This document shows, one piece after another, positions 8,058-16,545 of a stretch of 64,000 bases of DNA. A program made the translations under genes and the position numbers. How positions within the stretch are numbered: position 1 is the stretch's first letter; each line of letters opens with the position of its first letter. Location of the stretch: NCBI GenBank assembly GCA_904394705.1, contig CAJFNJ010000008.1, positions 1-64,000 on the forward strand, written 5' to 3'. The DNA is from Avimicrobium caecorum. Lineage in GTDB: Bacteria; Bacillota; Clostridia; Oscillospirales; Ruminococcaceae. The notes below the pieces were generated by a model. It saw only the letters and a list, made by a program, of their open reading frames with translations, had not been told where the DNA came from and did not search any database.

Positions 8058-8777
8058 CTATTTATCAAATTCATAGATCTTGTCAAAAGACCAGGCATAG
8101 TGATTGACTTCCTGTACTGCGGTTCCGCAGAACTCGCAGACCTTGCTTCCCAGTGAACGGATGGGGGCTCCGCAGTTGGGGCAGGTCATGCTGAATGCCG
8201 CATCCAGCTGATGCTCCTGCGCCGCTCCAGCATCCTGCACATAGAGCAGTTCAACATTGTACCGGGTCTGCTTTTGCTCCGCTTCCCCATCGCCGATCCG
8301 CAGCATATATCCTACCGCGCTCTGGAACACAACCCTGCATTCCCCATCCTGCTTCCGATAGTCAGCCAGCTCGGTCTGATGCAGCCGGACCTCCGAATAG
8401 GCATGCGGTGTGCCATCCGCCCACTGGTGGGTGATCTCCTGGCGCACCTGTTCCAGCAGGGCCGGGGACCGTTCGCTGAGCCGCTCCGGCTGCTTCTGTG
8501 TGATCGCCGTAAAATAGGAAAGAAGCAGGGTTTCCGCTCTGGCCTTGAATTCCGAATAGGAAAACTCCGGGAAGTCCTCCGCGATCTGCGGCAGGATCAG
8601 ACGGGTCATGCCGCAGACAGAGCAAGGCGTTTCCTTGCGCATCTCCCGGGCTGCCTCCCCAATCTTCAGCGCCTGCAGTACTGCGCTGGTCTGGCGTGTC
8701 CAGTTCCGGAACGCCTTAATCAGCATAATCAGCAATGCAGCAATAAAAGCAAAAGCCAACATTTTTACATAATCCAA
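8058..8777 (-). CDS. Tim44-like domain protein with zinc ribbon
   Basis: A 239-residue protein: N-terminal membrane helix (about 5-23), a CSVCG pair at about 53, a Tim44-like domain in the middle (FKARAETLLLSYFTAITQKQ, then VRLHQTELADYR), and a C-terminal ribbon (CPNCGAPI and CEFCG at about 198-218). Tim44-like domains bind membranes or preproteins in mitochondria; bacterial copies are uncharacterised. It is first in the ydjGHI-like operon, where B. subtilis has pspA, and may be the local replacement. The assignment to Tim44 rests on pattern recognition. Confidence 0.65.
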   Translation of the reverse strand: MDYVKMLAFAFIAALLIMLIKAFRNWTRQTSAVLQALKIGEAAREMRKETPCSVCGMTRLILPQIAEDFPEFSYSEFKARAETLLLSYFTAITQKQPERLSERSPALLEQVRQEITHQWADGTPHAYSEVRLHQTELADYRKQDGECRVVFQSAVGYMLRIGDGEAEQKQTRYNVELLYVQDAGAAQEHQLDAAFSMTCPNCGAPIRSLGSKVCEFCGTAVQEVNHYAWSFDKIYEFDK

Positions 8778-8867
8778 GCGATCACCTGCCGTTCTTTCTT
8801 CATATATCCCTATTATACGGTAATTTACTGCTTTCGTCCATAATGAAATTGGAAGTCCGGATATAAA

Positions 8868-8900
8868 AAAGAAACCCCCGGAAAAACCGGAGGTTTCTTT
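8868..8900 (-). terminator. Terminator of hppA
   Basis: GAAACC-CCCGG and CCGG-A-GGTTTC form a stem over an AAAAA loop with a T-run on the minus strand. It is 10 bp after the hppA stop. Confidence 0.85.
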
Positions 8901-8909
8901 CAGAGCAAT

Positions 8910-11003
8910 TTACTTGATCAGGCCGAAGTTTACTACAACAGCAGCAAGTACGATGGAAACGATGGACAGCAGCTTGATCAGAATGTTGATAGCCGGACCG
9001 GAAGTATCCTTGAAGGGGTCACCAACGGTATCGCCTACAACAGCAGCCTTGTGGTTCTCGCTGCCCTTGCCGCCCAGGTTGCCAGCCTCGATGTGCTTCT
9101 TGGCGTTATCCCAAGCACCACCGGCGTTCGACATCATAACAGCCAGAGCAAAACCAGTTACAGTAGAACCAGCCAGCATACCGGTTACACCCTTGACGCC
9201 CAGGATCAGACCAACTACCAGAGGAGCTACTACAGCCAGGATTGCCGGAGGAACCATTTCCTTCTGAGCAGACTTGGTGCAGAGGTCTACGCAGCTTGCG
9301 TAGTCAGGCTCAGCAGTACCTTCCATCAGGCCAGGGATTTCCTTGAACTGACGGCGTACTTCCTTAACAACGCTCTGTGCAGCAGTACCTACCGACTCCA
9401 TGGTGAAGGCAGCAAATACGAAGGGCAGCATACCGCCGATGAAAGTACCAATCAGGACAGGCGGGTTCATGATGCTCAGATCGAAGTTGTAATCGGGAGA
9501 AATCAGCTTGACCTGATCGATGTAGGAAGCGATCAGAGCCAGAGCAGTCAGAGCTGCGGAACCGATGGCAAAGCCCTTACCGGTAGCAGCAGTGGTGTTG
9601 CCCAGGGAGTCCAGAGCATCGGTACGGTCACGAACTTCCTCACCCAGGCCAGCCATCTCGGCAATACCGCCAGCGTTATCGGCAACAGGGCCGTAAGCAT
9701 CGGTAGCCAGAGTGATACCCAGAGTGGACAGCATACCAACAGCAGACAGAGCAATACCGAACAGACCGGCATTGTAGTCAGCTGCACCACCAGATACATA
9801 GAAGCTGATGATTACGGAGACGCTGACGATGATAACAGGGATAAAGGTAGAAATCATACCCAGGGACAGACCGCTGATAATAACGGTTGCGGGACCGGTT
9901 ACAGAAGTACCAGCCAGCTTCTGGGTGGGCTTGTAGGTATCCGAAGTGTAGTACTCGGTGAAGTAACCGATCAGGATACCAGCAACCAGACCGCTGATGA
10001 TTGCACCGTACAGGCCGATGTAATCCATGCCCAGGGTGAAGTAGATCAGAGCAAAAGCACCGATGGCAACCAGAGCGCCAGCGATGTAGGTACCTCTTCT
10101 CAGAGCGCTGAGCAGCTGCTTCTGGGAAGCGTCCTCATTGGTCTTAACGAAGAAGGAACCGATGATGGAAGCGAAGATACCGATGGCAGCCAGAGCCATG
10201 GGCAGAGCCATACCGGTGAAGCCGAAGCCGGCAGATACAGCCAGAGCAGCGGCAGACAGACGAGCGCCCGAGTAGGACTCGTACAGGTCAGCACCCATAC
10301 CGGCAACGTCGCCAACGTTATCACCAACGTTATCAGCGATAACAGCGGGGTTACGCGGGTCATCTTCCGGAATGCCAGCCTCTACCTTACCAACCAGGTC
10401 AGCGCCGACGTCGGCAGCCTTGGTGAAGATACCACCGCCAACACGGGCAAACAGAGCCATAGCGGAAGCACCCATACCGAAGGTAACCATAGCGGAAGCG
10501 ATCATCTGAGCCTGCTGGTCAACCGGCAGAGCCGAGTAGTAGAACCGCAGGAAGTAGTACCACAGAGAGGTTTCCAGCATACCCAGACCTACTACAGTAA
10601 AGCCCATTACAGCACCGGCAGAGAAGGCTACCTTCAGGCCGGAGTTCAGGCTATGCTGAGCAGCATTGGCAGTTCTGGCATTGGCATTGGTGGCAATGCG
10701 CATGCCCAGGAATCCGGAAAGACCGGAGAAGAAGCCGCCTACTACAAAGGCCACAGGCACGAATACATTGACCAGACCGGCAAAGACCAGGGCAACCAGA
10801 ACCACGCCCATGATTACGAAGAAGACAGATACACCCTTGTACTGTCTCTTCAGGTAAGCGTTGGCACCACTGCGGATCGAAGCTGCGATCTTCTTCATCA
10901 GATCTGTACCCTCGCTCTGAGCCATTACTCTCCGGGAGAGAATGAACGCATAAGCGAGCGCAGCCACGGCACCGATCGGGGCCAGAATCATCAAATCGAA
11001 CAT
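8910..11003 (-). CDS. hppA: K+-dependent membrane-bound pyrophosphatase (H+/Na+-pumping)
   Basis: A 697-residue polytopic pump that hydrolyses pyrophosphate at the inner face of the membrane and exports H+ or Na+. The catalytic signature DVGADLVGKVEAGIPEDDPR followed by NVGDNVGDVAGMGADL is complete, and the C-terminal acidic motif GDTVGDPFKDTSGPAINILI is present. GNTTAATGKG carries alanine at the position that is lysine in K+-independent enzymes, so it should need K+. The transported ion cannot be decided from sequence. The gene is monocistronic, with its own sigma-A promoter and terminator. Codon use is strongly biased, as in highly expressed genes. It would recover energy from pyrophosphate made in biosynthesis. 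Confidence 0.97.
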   Translation of the reverse strand: MFDLMILAPIGAVAALAYAFILSRRVMAQSEGTDLMKKIAASIRSGANAYLKRQYKGVSVFFVIMGVVLVALVFAGLVNVFVPVAFVVGGFFSGLSGFLGMRIATNANARTANAAQHSLNSGLKVAFSAGAVMGFTVVGLGMLETSLWYYFLRFYYSALPVDQQAQMIASAMVTFGMGASAMALFARVGGGIFTKAADVGADLVGKVEAGIPEDDPRNPAVIADNVGDNVGDVAGMGADLYESYSGARLSAAALAVSAGFGFTGMALPMALAAIGIFASIIGSFFVKTNEDASQKQLLSALRRGTYIAGALVAIGAFALIYFTLGMDYIGLYGAIISGLVAGILIGYFTEYYTSDTYKPTQKLAGTSVTGPATVIISGLSLGMISTFIPVIIVSVSVIISFYVSGGAADYNAGLFGIALSAVGMLSTLGITLATDAYGPVADNAGGIAEMAGLGEEVRDRTDALDSLGNTTAATGKGFAIGSAALTALALIASYIDQVKLISPDYNFDLSIMNPPVLIGTFIGGMLPFVFAAFTMESVGTAAQSVVKEVRRQFKEIPGLMEGTAEPDYASCVDLCTKSAQKEMVPPAILAVVAPLVVGLILGVKGVTGMLAGSTVTGFALAVMMSNAGGAWDNAKKHIEAGNLGGKGSENHKAAVVGDTVGDPFKDTSGPAINILIKLLSIVSIVLAAVVVNFGLIK

Positions 11004-11078
11004 TTTTTACGCTCCTTACTTATGTTTACTTTCCTGCTGCAGGACAGAATCCACCCCGCTGCAGAATCTAACATTCAT

Positions 11079-11107
11079 ATATTAAACAATTGTGTCTTTA
11101 TTGTCAA
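11079..11107 (-). promoter_or_regulatory. Promoter of hppA
   Basis: Minus-strand TTGACA (11102-11107), 17 bp, TAATAT (11079-11084). The roughly 70-nt leader holds CTGCAG repeats that can form a hairpin before the ribosome site. Confidence 0.75.
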
Positions 11108-11235
11108 TCAAGTTTTGCCGTAATTGCACAGAGTGCATTTTTTCTTGTATATTTTGGTCATTTTCCCAGAAGTTTTTGTTAATATGTTGTTCATATTTCT
11201 AATCCCAGTTCTGGGAATTTTCTGTGGTTACCGGC
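11108..11235. other. AT-rich divergent spacer between hppA and udk
   Basis: Part of a 329-bp gene-free region. Apart from the two promoters it holds two short inverted repeats: TGCAC-AGA-GTGCA (11125-11137) and TCCCAG-TT-CTGGGA (11203-11216). The second lies 20 bp before the udk -35 box. No coding potential was seen. Confidence 0.4.
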
Positions 11236-11265
11236 TTGTCCTCCCGATTCGATCTGTGTTATAAT
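11236..11265 (+). promoter_or_regulatory. Promoter of udk
   Basis: TTGTCC (11236-11241), 18 bp, perfect TATAAT (11260-11265), 67 bp before the start codon. Confidence 0.75.
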
Positions 11266-11332
11266 TTTTAGTTGGAAATCGGCGATTTTTGCCGGTCAGG
11301 ATCGAAATTTTCCTTCATGGAGGTTCATTGCT

Positions 11333-11971
11333 ATGAAAACTATTGTCATCGGAATCGCCGGCGGTTCCGGATCGGGTAAAACCACTCTGGCCCATAAGCT
11401 GAAAGACGCCCTGGGCGATGACATTGTCCTGCTCTGCCACGACTTTTACTACAAGGCCCATGATGATATGCCGTTTGAGGAACGGCAGAAGCTCAATTTC
11501 GACCATCCGGATGCATTCGATACCGACCTGCTGATCGAGGATATCCGTGCCCTCAAGCGCGGGGAAAGTATCCTCCACCCCATCTACTCCTTTACAGAAC
11601 ACACCCGTCTTCCCCAGCATGTCCGGGTTGATCCGGCCCGGGTCGTGATCGTGGAAGGCATCCTGATCTTCGAAAACCAGCAGCTCCGGGACGAAATGGA
11701 TATTAAGGTATTCGTGGATACCGATGCGGATATCCGCCTGATCCGCCGGCTGCTCCGGGATGTCAAGGAGCGGGGCCGTACCCTGGATTCGGTGGTCAGC
11801 CAGTATATGAATACTGTAAAGCCCATGCATGAGCAGTTTGTGGAGCCCAGTAAGAAGAATGTGGACATCATCATTCCCGAGGGCGGACTCAATGCTGTGG
11901 CTCTGCAGATGCTGCTGCGTCAGATCCAGCACTTCCTGCGGGAAACTGAATCCGAATCGGATGCTATGTAA
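11333..11971 (+). CDS. udk: Uridine kinase
   Basis: A 212-residue cytosolic kinase that phosphorylates uridine and cytidine to UMP and CMP using ATP or GTP. The P-loop GGSGSGKTT (residues 9-17), the DFYYK motif and NFDHPDAFD (about 60) that shape the nucleoside site, and the lid region RLIRRLLRDVKERGRT are all present at the usual length. GGAGG lies 9 bases before the ATG. It complements the nucleoside salvage genes on the opposite strand at 13.6-17.2 kb. Confidence 0.95.
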   Translation: MKTIVIGIAGGSGSGKTTLAHKLKDALGDDIVLLCHDFYYKAHDDMPFEERQKLNFDHPDAFDTDLLIEDIRALKRGESILHPIYSFTEHTRLPQHVRVDPARVVIVEGILIFENQQLRDEMDIKVFVDTDADIRLIRRLLRDVKERGRTLDSVVSQYMNTVKPMHEQFVEPSKKNVDIIIPEGGLNAVALQMLLRQIQHFLRETESESDAM

Positions 11972-11999
11972 ATGTTTCGTGCTTCATTTGTAAACATTT
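11970..11999 (+). terminator. Weak terminator after udk
   Basis: AAATGTTT (11970-11977) and AAACATTT (11992-11999) form an AT-rich 8-bp stem over a 14-base loop, followed by TTCTTG. Weak stability, so read-through is possible. Confidence 0.45.
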
Positions 12000-12078
12000 T
12001 TCTTGCGTATACTCTTTTCCCCGAAAAAATGTTACAATAGCCATATCAATATTCTGTATGGAAACGGGAGTGTCCCTG

Positions 12079-12810
12079 ATGAAAAAGCTGACGGCAGCTG
12101 TTCTTGCAGCTGCACTGACCCTTGGCTGTGCCTCCACAGCCTTTGCCAATGAGGCGATTGATGATGCCATTGAGCTCAATCAGTATAACTTCGAAGAGAA
12201 GGAAGCTGTATCCGGCCGGTTTCTGAACCTGCTGGCCAGCTATCCCGGTGAAACTGCCACCTGGCAGACTGAGGATTATGCCTTCACCTTCCGCAGTGAA
12301 GATGTACCGGAAGAACTGGACGACCGCTCTTCTGTCAATCTGCATATGGAGCGCATCAAGGACCGCCTCTCCATCTATGACAAGGCCGTGGGCCGGGATA
12401 CCCCCAAATATGTATTCAAAACCGAGGCGGAATCCTTCAAGGTTCCCTTTGAAATGACCATCCGGGAAAGCAACTTCATGCCGGGTTCCACTGTATACAT
12501 TTACCGCCTGGACAGCAGTACCTGGGATCAGGGCACCCAGACCAATGTATTCTCCGCCGTTAAGAAGGATGTGGTCGTTGCTGAGAATGGCGACATCTCC
12601 TTCCCCATGACCGAAGGCGGCACCTATCTGGTATCTGCCAAGCCGGTGGTCAGCCATGAGGGCGAACTGGAGGAGATGCTCTTCCAGGTGGAATATGAAC
12701 AGCGCGGCGATTACGACGAACTGCTCACCTACCTCAAGGACGACCCCAACGGCTACTTCACCAACCTCTGGGAAGCTCCCGGACATGTTGCGGCAGAAGA
12801 CGAAGACTAA
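12079..12810 (+). CDS. Secreted protein of unknown function
   Basis: A 243-residue exported protein with a signal peptide (residues 1-23, cleavage after STAFA). The start at 12079 is preferred over 12058 because CGGGAG sits 8 bases before it. The mature part is acidic with no motif I recognise; it holds beta-rich stretches (GGTYLVSAKPVV) and ends in DED. LTLGC in the signal peptide is a poor lipobox, so signal peptidase I cleavage is more likely. TACAAT at 12033-12038 may be the -10. The gene has its own terminator. Function unknown. Confidence 0.75.
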   Translation: MKKLTAAVLAAALTLGCASTAFANEAIDDAIELNQYNFEEKEAVSGRFLNLLASYPGETATWQTEDYAFTFRSEDVPEELDDRSSVNLHMERIKDRLSIYDKAVGRDTPKYVFKTEAESFKVPFEMTIRESNFMPGSTVYIYRLDSSTWDQGTQTNVFSAVKKDVVVAENGDISFPMTEGGTYLVSAKPVVSHEGELEEMLFQVEYEQRGDYDELLTYLKDDPNGYFTNLWEAPGHVAAEDED

Positions 12811-12812
12811 CA

Positions 12813-12847
12813 AAAAAGACCGGCAGCAAAGCTGTCGGTCTTTTTTT
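12813..12847. terminator. Bidirectional terminator
   Basis: AAAAAGACCGGCAG and CTGTCGGTCTTTTT pair over a CAAAG loop. It serves the secreted-protein gene on plus and the HAD gene on minus. Confidence 0.9.
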
Positions 12848-12875
12848 GCAGCCAAATTTCCGGATAGTCTGGAAG

Positions 12876-13484
12876 TCATCTGGCAAGCGCCGCTTCCAGC
12901 TGTGCCCGGAACCGGGGAAAATCTCTGGCCTCATCATCAAAAAGCAGAGTCCTGATACCAATCTGTTCCGGAACAATCAGATTCTTCCCGACGTTATCAA
13001 TAAAAACGCACTCCTCAGGCCGGAGGTTCAGCTGGTCCAGGACATAGTCAAAGATACGCCGGTTTGTCTTGCCGGACCCCAGCTCAGCAGACACCGCCAC
13101 AGCATCAAAGAGATCATCCAGGTTATTGCATTCCAGGATCGTCCGGATGCGATCACTTTTATTGTCAGTCACCAGGGCGATCCGGTATTCTGTCCGGAGC
13201 TGTCTGAGCAGGCAGAGCATATCCGCATCCAGCTCGGTGGCCCGGAAAGAATCCGTCAGAAGCTGATAGTCCAGACTCTGCCCCAGTGCCTCGCAGAAGG
13301 CAGGCCAGATCTCCGCATGGGTCGTTTCGCCCAGCAGCAGCGCCTGATTGTATCTCCGGTAACAGATTCTCACCTGTTCTGCCGGAAGTCCGCACCGCTT
13401 CGCGATATATTTCGTGATGGCTGCGGAACCTGTTTTCTCGATGGTCAGTACTCCATCAAAATCAAAGAGAACTGCCTTGATCAC
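12876..13484 (-). CDS. HAD-superfamily phosphatase (subfamily IA)
   Basis: A 202-residue soluble phosphohydrolase. Motif I FDFDGVLT (about residue 8), motif II ALVTDNKSD (about 110) and motif IV FIDNVGKNL (about 165) give the nucleophile, Thr and acidic residues of the HAD fold, with a helical cap between motifs I and II. The start is taken as GTG at 13484, because AAGGGGAGGAG lies just upstream; a GTG 21 bases earlier has no ribosome site. Substrate unknown; nucleotides or sugar phosphates are typical of this subfamily. Confidence 0.85.
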   Translation of the reverse strand: MIKAVLFDFDGVLTIEKTGSAAITKYIAKRCGLPAEQVRICYRRYNQALLLGETTHAEIWPAFCEALGQSLDYQLLTDSFRATELDADMLCLLRQLRTEYRIALVTDNKSDRIRTILECNNLDDLFDAVAVSAELGSGKTNRRIFDYVLDQLNLRPEECVFIDNVGKNLIVPEQIGIRTLLFDDEARDFPRFRAQLEAALAR

Positions 13485-13529
13485 TCTGCTCCTCCCCTTT
13501 CTCACAACCGGAAACCTGCTCTCTGCATG

Positions 13530-13563
13530 AAAAATCCCTCCCGGTAACCCGGGAGGGATTTTT
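13530..13563. terminator. Terminator between the BMP lipoprotein and HAD genes
   Basis: AAAAATCCCTCCCGG pairs with its complement around a short loop and has an A-run and a T-run on its two sides. It lies 19 bp after the stop of the BMP-type gene. Confidence 0.88.
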
Positions 13564-13581
13564 GGATGCGAAGGGGATATC

Positions 13582-14646
13582 TTATGCGTTCAGCTCAGCG
13601 ATGAAGGCATTGTAGGTTTCCTCATCGTAAGGAACTACGATCTCGCCGCTGATGATCTTCTCTTCGATTGCAGCAGTCTTTTCCAGGATGTCAGCCGGAA
13701 CATTCTTGTCCGAAGTAGGAGCAATACCTACGCAGCCATCAGCAGTGGTGAACTCCTGAGTAGTGCCGCCCAGGTTCTCACCATTCATAACCTTCTCGGT
13801 TACAATCTGGATAGCCTTGCCTACACGCTTAACAGCAGAGGTCAGAACATGATCGGGGTCCAGATCATACTGGTCACGGTCAACACCGATTACCCACTTG
13901 TCCTTCTCGCCGGCAGCAGCAATAACGCCGTTACCAACGTTACCAGCAGCATGGAATACGATGTCGCAGCTGTCGTACATCTTCAGAGCGATTGCCTTAC
14001 CGATAGCGGCATCCGAGAAGCTGTTGGCATACTGAACGTCAACGTTGATCTCCTTGCCCAGCTCCTTGGCAGCATAGGCAACGCCTGCGCGGTAGCCATA
14101 GTCGAACTGGTCAATGGTGGGGCTCTTCTGACCGCCTACGAAGCCGACATTGTTGGTCTCAGTCATCAGACCAGCAATGTAACCTACCTCGAAGGAAGGC
14201 TCCTGAGCCTTGAACAGTACACCGATGGTGTTGGGCTGGGGGTTCTCAGGATAGTTGGAGTCAACAATGGCGTAGATCTTGTCGGGGTTCTTCTTGGCAG
14301 CATCTTCGATAGCGTCTGCCATCATGTAACCGATACCCCAGATCAGCTTGATGTTCTCATCATCCGAGAAGCGATCCAGATTGGGAGTGTAATCAGACTC
14401 GTCAGTGGATTCCAGGTACTGAGCCTGAACCTTGCCGGCCTCAACCATCTCAGTGATGCCTTCCCAGGCGGACTGGTTGAAGGACTGGTCGTTGACACCG
14501 CCGACATCGGTTACCATGGCGATGGAGTAGAGATCCTCGCTGGAACCGCTGTTGTCCGCTGTGCTGCTGTTGTCAGAACTGCCGGAGCAGGCTGCCAGGG
14601 ACAGCATCAGAGACATTGCAAGTACTGTGCTTAAAAACTTTTTCAT
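13582..14646 (-). CDS. BMP-family nucleoside-binding lipoprotein
   Basis: A 354-residue ABC-type substrate-binding lipoprotein of the basic membrane protein (BmpA/PnrA) family. Signal peptide with lipobox LAAC (Cys at about 20), a Ser-rich linker, then the periplasmic-binding fold (ALYSIAMVTDVGGVNDQSFN-like start; GVLFKAQEPSFEVGYIAGL; PTSDKNVPADIL). Members bind purine and other nucleosides. The neighbours upstream on the same strand are cdd, deoB and deoD, in line with nucleoside uptake. No ATPase or permease gene accompanies it here. It has its own strong promoter (14718-14746) and terminator, suggesting high expression. Confidence 0.92.
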   Translation of the reverse strand: MKKFLSTVLAMSLMLSLAACSGSSDNSSTADNSGSSEDLYSIAMVTDVGGVNDQSFNQSAWEGITEMVEAGKVQAQYLESTDESDYTPNLDRFSDDENIKLIWGIGYMMADAIEDAAKKNPDKIYAIVDSNYPENPQPNTIGVLFKAQEPSFEVGYIAGLMTETNNVGFVGGQKSPTIDQFDYGYRAGVAYAAKELGKEINVDVQYANSFSDAAIGKAIALKMYDSCDIVFHAAGNVGNGVIAAAGEKDKWVIGVDRDQYDLDPDHVLTSAVKRVGKAIQIVTEKVMNGENLGGTTQEFTTADGCVGIAPTSDKNVPADILEKTAAIEEKIISGEIVVPYDEETYNAFIAELNA

Positions 14647-14717
14647 TTTAAGACTTCCCCTTTTCTTCTTACACGCCGCCTTTTGGGAAAGGCAGCTGGT
14701 AACATATTTGCAACTCC

Positions 14718-14746
14718 AGTATAAAACATACGACGCTTTCCTGCAA
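14718..14746 (-). promoter_or_regulatory. Promoter of the BMP lipoprotein gene
   Basis: Minus-strand TTGCAG (14741-14746), 17 bp, TATACT (14718-14723), leaving a leader of about 65 nt. Confidence 0.7.
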
Positions 14747-14859
14747 CAGAAAGTTTACATTTTTCGGATTTTTGAATACAAAATCGGCAATTTGTTTTAA
14801 TACCTTCCACAGGGATACAGTACTTTCAACAAGATGAAAGAAACTTCAAAGCAGCTTCG

Positions 14860-15273
14860 TTAAAGAGATAACGGAGTAAATGCTTGGGGCAGCAGGTCTC
14901 CCAGGGTATACACCTCATAATCCTCCGGACTGCGGGCCACAATGACCGGGAAGTCCATGGGACAGAATTCTGCAAGCACCTGACGGCAGACACCGCAGGG
15001 GAATGCAGTATGTGCCAGCGGGCTCTGTTCTCCTTCGGGGCCTCCGGCAATGGCGATGGCGGCAAACTCCCGCTCCCCCTCCGAAATCGCCTTGAATACC
15101 GCTGTGCGCTCCGCGCAGTTGGTCGGGCCATAGGAACAGCTCTCCACATTGCAGCCGCGGTAGATGGTCCCGCTTTTGCCGAGCAGTGCTGCTCCCACCA
15201 GGAACCGTGAATAGGGCGCATAGGCAAATTCCCGGGCCTTCAGCGCCTCCTCAATGAGCTTGGGATAATCCAT
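14860..15273 (-). CDS. cdd: Cytidine deaminase
   Basis: A 137-residue tetrameric-type zinc enzyme that converts cytidine and deoxycytidine to uridine and deoxyuridine. The zinc and catalytic motifs CAERTA (about residue 53; Cys, Glu) and PCGVCRQ (about 91) are complete. GGAGG lies before the ATG. It follows deoB in the same direction, but a terminator hairpin (15317-15346) separates them, so expression may depend on read-through. Confidence 0.96.
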   Translation of the reverse strand: MDYPKLIEEALKAREFAYAPYSRFLVGAALLGKSGTIYRGCNVESCSYGPTNCAERTAVFKAISEGEREFAAIAIAGGPEGEQSPLAHTAFPCGVCRQVLAEFCPMDFPVIVARSPEDYEVYTLGDLLPQAFTPLSL

Positions 15274-15316
15274 ATCGGTTTCCTCCTTCAGATTGGTTCC
15301 GGCTGTCCTGTGCCGG

Positions 15317-15346
15317 GCAAAAACAGGGCCGGTGAACCGACCCTGT
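15317..15346 (-). terminator. Terminator or attenuator between deoB and cdd
   Basis: ACAGGGTCGGT and ACCGGCCCTGT pair on the minus strand over a TC loop and are followed by TTTTT. It begins 8 bp after the deoB stop. No promoter was seen in the 43 bp left before cdd. Confidence 0.85.
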
Positions 15347-15354
15347 CTGCTTCA

Positions 15355-16533
15355 TTATTTCTCGGTGCAGATCTCCTTCAGGAAGCTCTGACCATCGGTC
15401 CGGTTTTCCAGGCCAAAATACTCCAGAACCGTAGCGCCAATATCCGCAAAGGTGGTGCGGGTGCCAAGATTGGCGCCGGGACGGATCTTTTTGCTCCAGG
15501 CCAGCATGGGAGTGTACTCCCGGGAGTGGTCGGTGCTGGGGGTGCTCGGGTCACAGCCATGATCCGCTGTGATGATGAGCAGGTCATCCTCCCCCATCTG
15601 CTCCATAAACTTCGGCAGAGCCTGGTCAAACTCCATCAACGCACGGGCATAACCCGGTGCGTCATTGCGGTGCCCATAGACCATATCAAAGTCCACCAGA
15701 TTCACAAAGCAGATGCCCTCAAAGTCATTCTCCATGAGATCAAGGGTCTTGGCGATGCCGTCGGTGTTGTTCTGGGTACGGATCTGCTGGGTGATGCCGC
15801 TGCCGGCAAAGATGTCCGAGATCTTGCCGACACCGATGCACTCATATCCGGCGTCTTCCAGGTTGTTGAGCATGGTGGCACGGGGCGGCTGCAGCGAGTA
15901 GTCATGCCGGCGGGCAGTACGGGTGTAGTTCGGGTACTCGCCCACAAACGGACGGGCAATCACCCGGCCCACCGCATAGTCGCCGGTGAGCATTTCCCGG
16001 GCCAGTTCGCAGTCATGGTAGAGCTCCTCAATGGGGACAATATCCTCATGGGCTGCCACCTGGAACACACTGTCCGCCGAGGTGTAAACCATCAGCGCAC
16101 CGGTTTCCACATGTTCCCGGCCATAGTCCAGCAGCAGCTGGGTGCCCGAATAGGGCTTGTTGCAGATTACCTTCCGACCGGTGAGCTTCTCGAAGTTCCG
16201 GATGATCTCCGGCGGGAAGCCGTCCGGGAAGGTGGGCAGGGGCTTCGGCGATACAACACCGGCGATCTCCCAGTGACCGATGGTGGTATCCTTACCCATG
16301 CTGGCTTCCCGCATCCGTCCGAAGGCACCGATGGGCGCGGCTTCCGGCTCAGTCCAGTCCATGCCGTCAATGTTGAACAGCCCCAGGCGGCGCAGGTTGG
16401 GCAGATCCGCTCCGGCCTCCACAGCGGCACGGACGGTATTGCTCCCCTCATCGCCGAACTGGGCGGCATCCGGGGCTTCCCCGATGCCAACGCTGTCCAG
16501 TACGATCAGAAACAATCTTCTGTTATCCTCCAT
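15355..16533 (-). CDS. deoB: Phosphopentomutase
   Basis: A 392-residue Mn2+ enzyme of the alkaline-phosphatase superfamily that interconverts (deoxy)ribose 1- and 5-phosphate. The N-terminal metal motif LIVLDSVGIGEAPDA (about residue 9), the phosphothreonine site MGKDTTIGHWEI (about 85), and the C-terminal metal ligands ITADHGCDPSTPSTDHSREY are intact. It is 12 bp after deoD, forming a deoD-deoB operon that sends nucleoside sugars into central metabolism. Confidence 0.97.
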   Translation of the reverse strand: MEDNRRLFLIVLDSVGIGEAPDAAQFGDEGSNTVRAAVEAGADLPNLRRLGLFNIDGMDWTEPEAAPIGAFGRMREASMGKDTTIGHWEIAGVVSPKPLPTFPDGFPPEIIRNFEKLTGRKVICNKPYSGTQLLLDYGREHVETGALMVYTSADSVFQVAAHEDIVPIEELYHDCELAREMLTGDYAVGRVIARPFVGEYPNYTRTARRHDYSLQPPRATMLNNLEDAGYECIGVGKISDIFAGSGITQQIRTQNNTDGIAKTLDLMENDFEGICFVNLVDFDMVYGHRNDAPGYARALMEFDQALPKFMEQMGEDDLLIITADHGCDPSTPSTDHSREYTPMLAWSKKIRPGANLGTRTTFADIGATVLEYFGLENRTDGQSFLKEICTEK

Positions 16534-16545
16534 GTGCTTCCCTCC

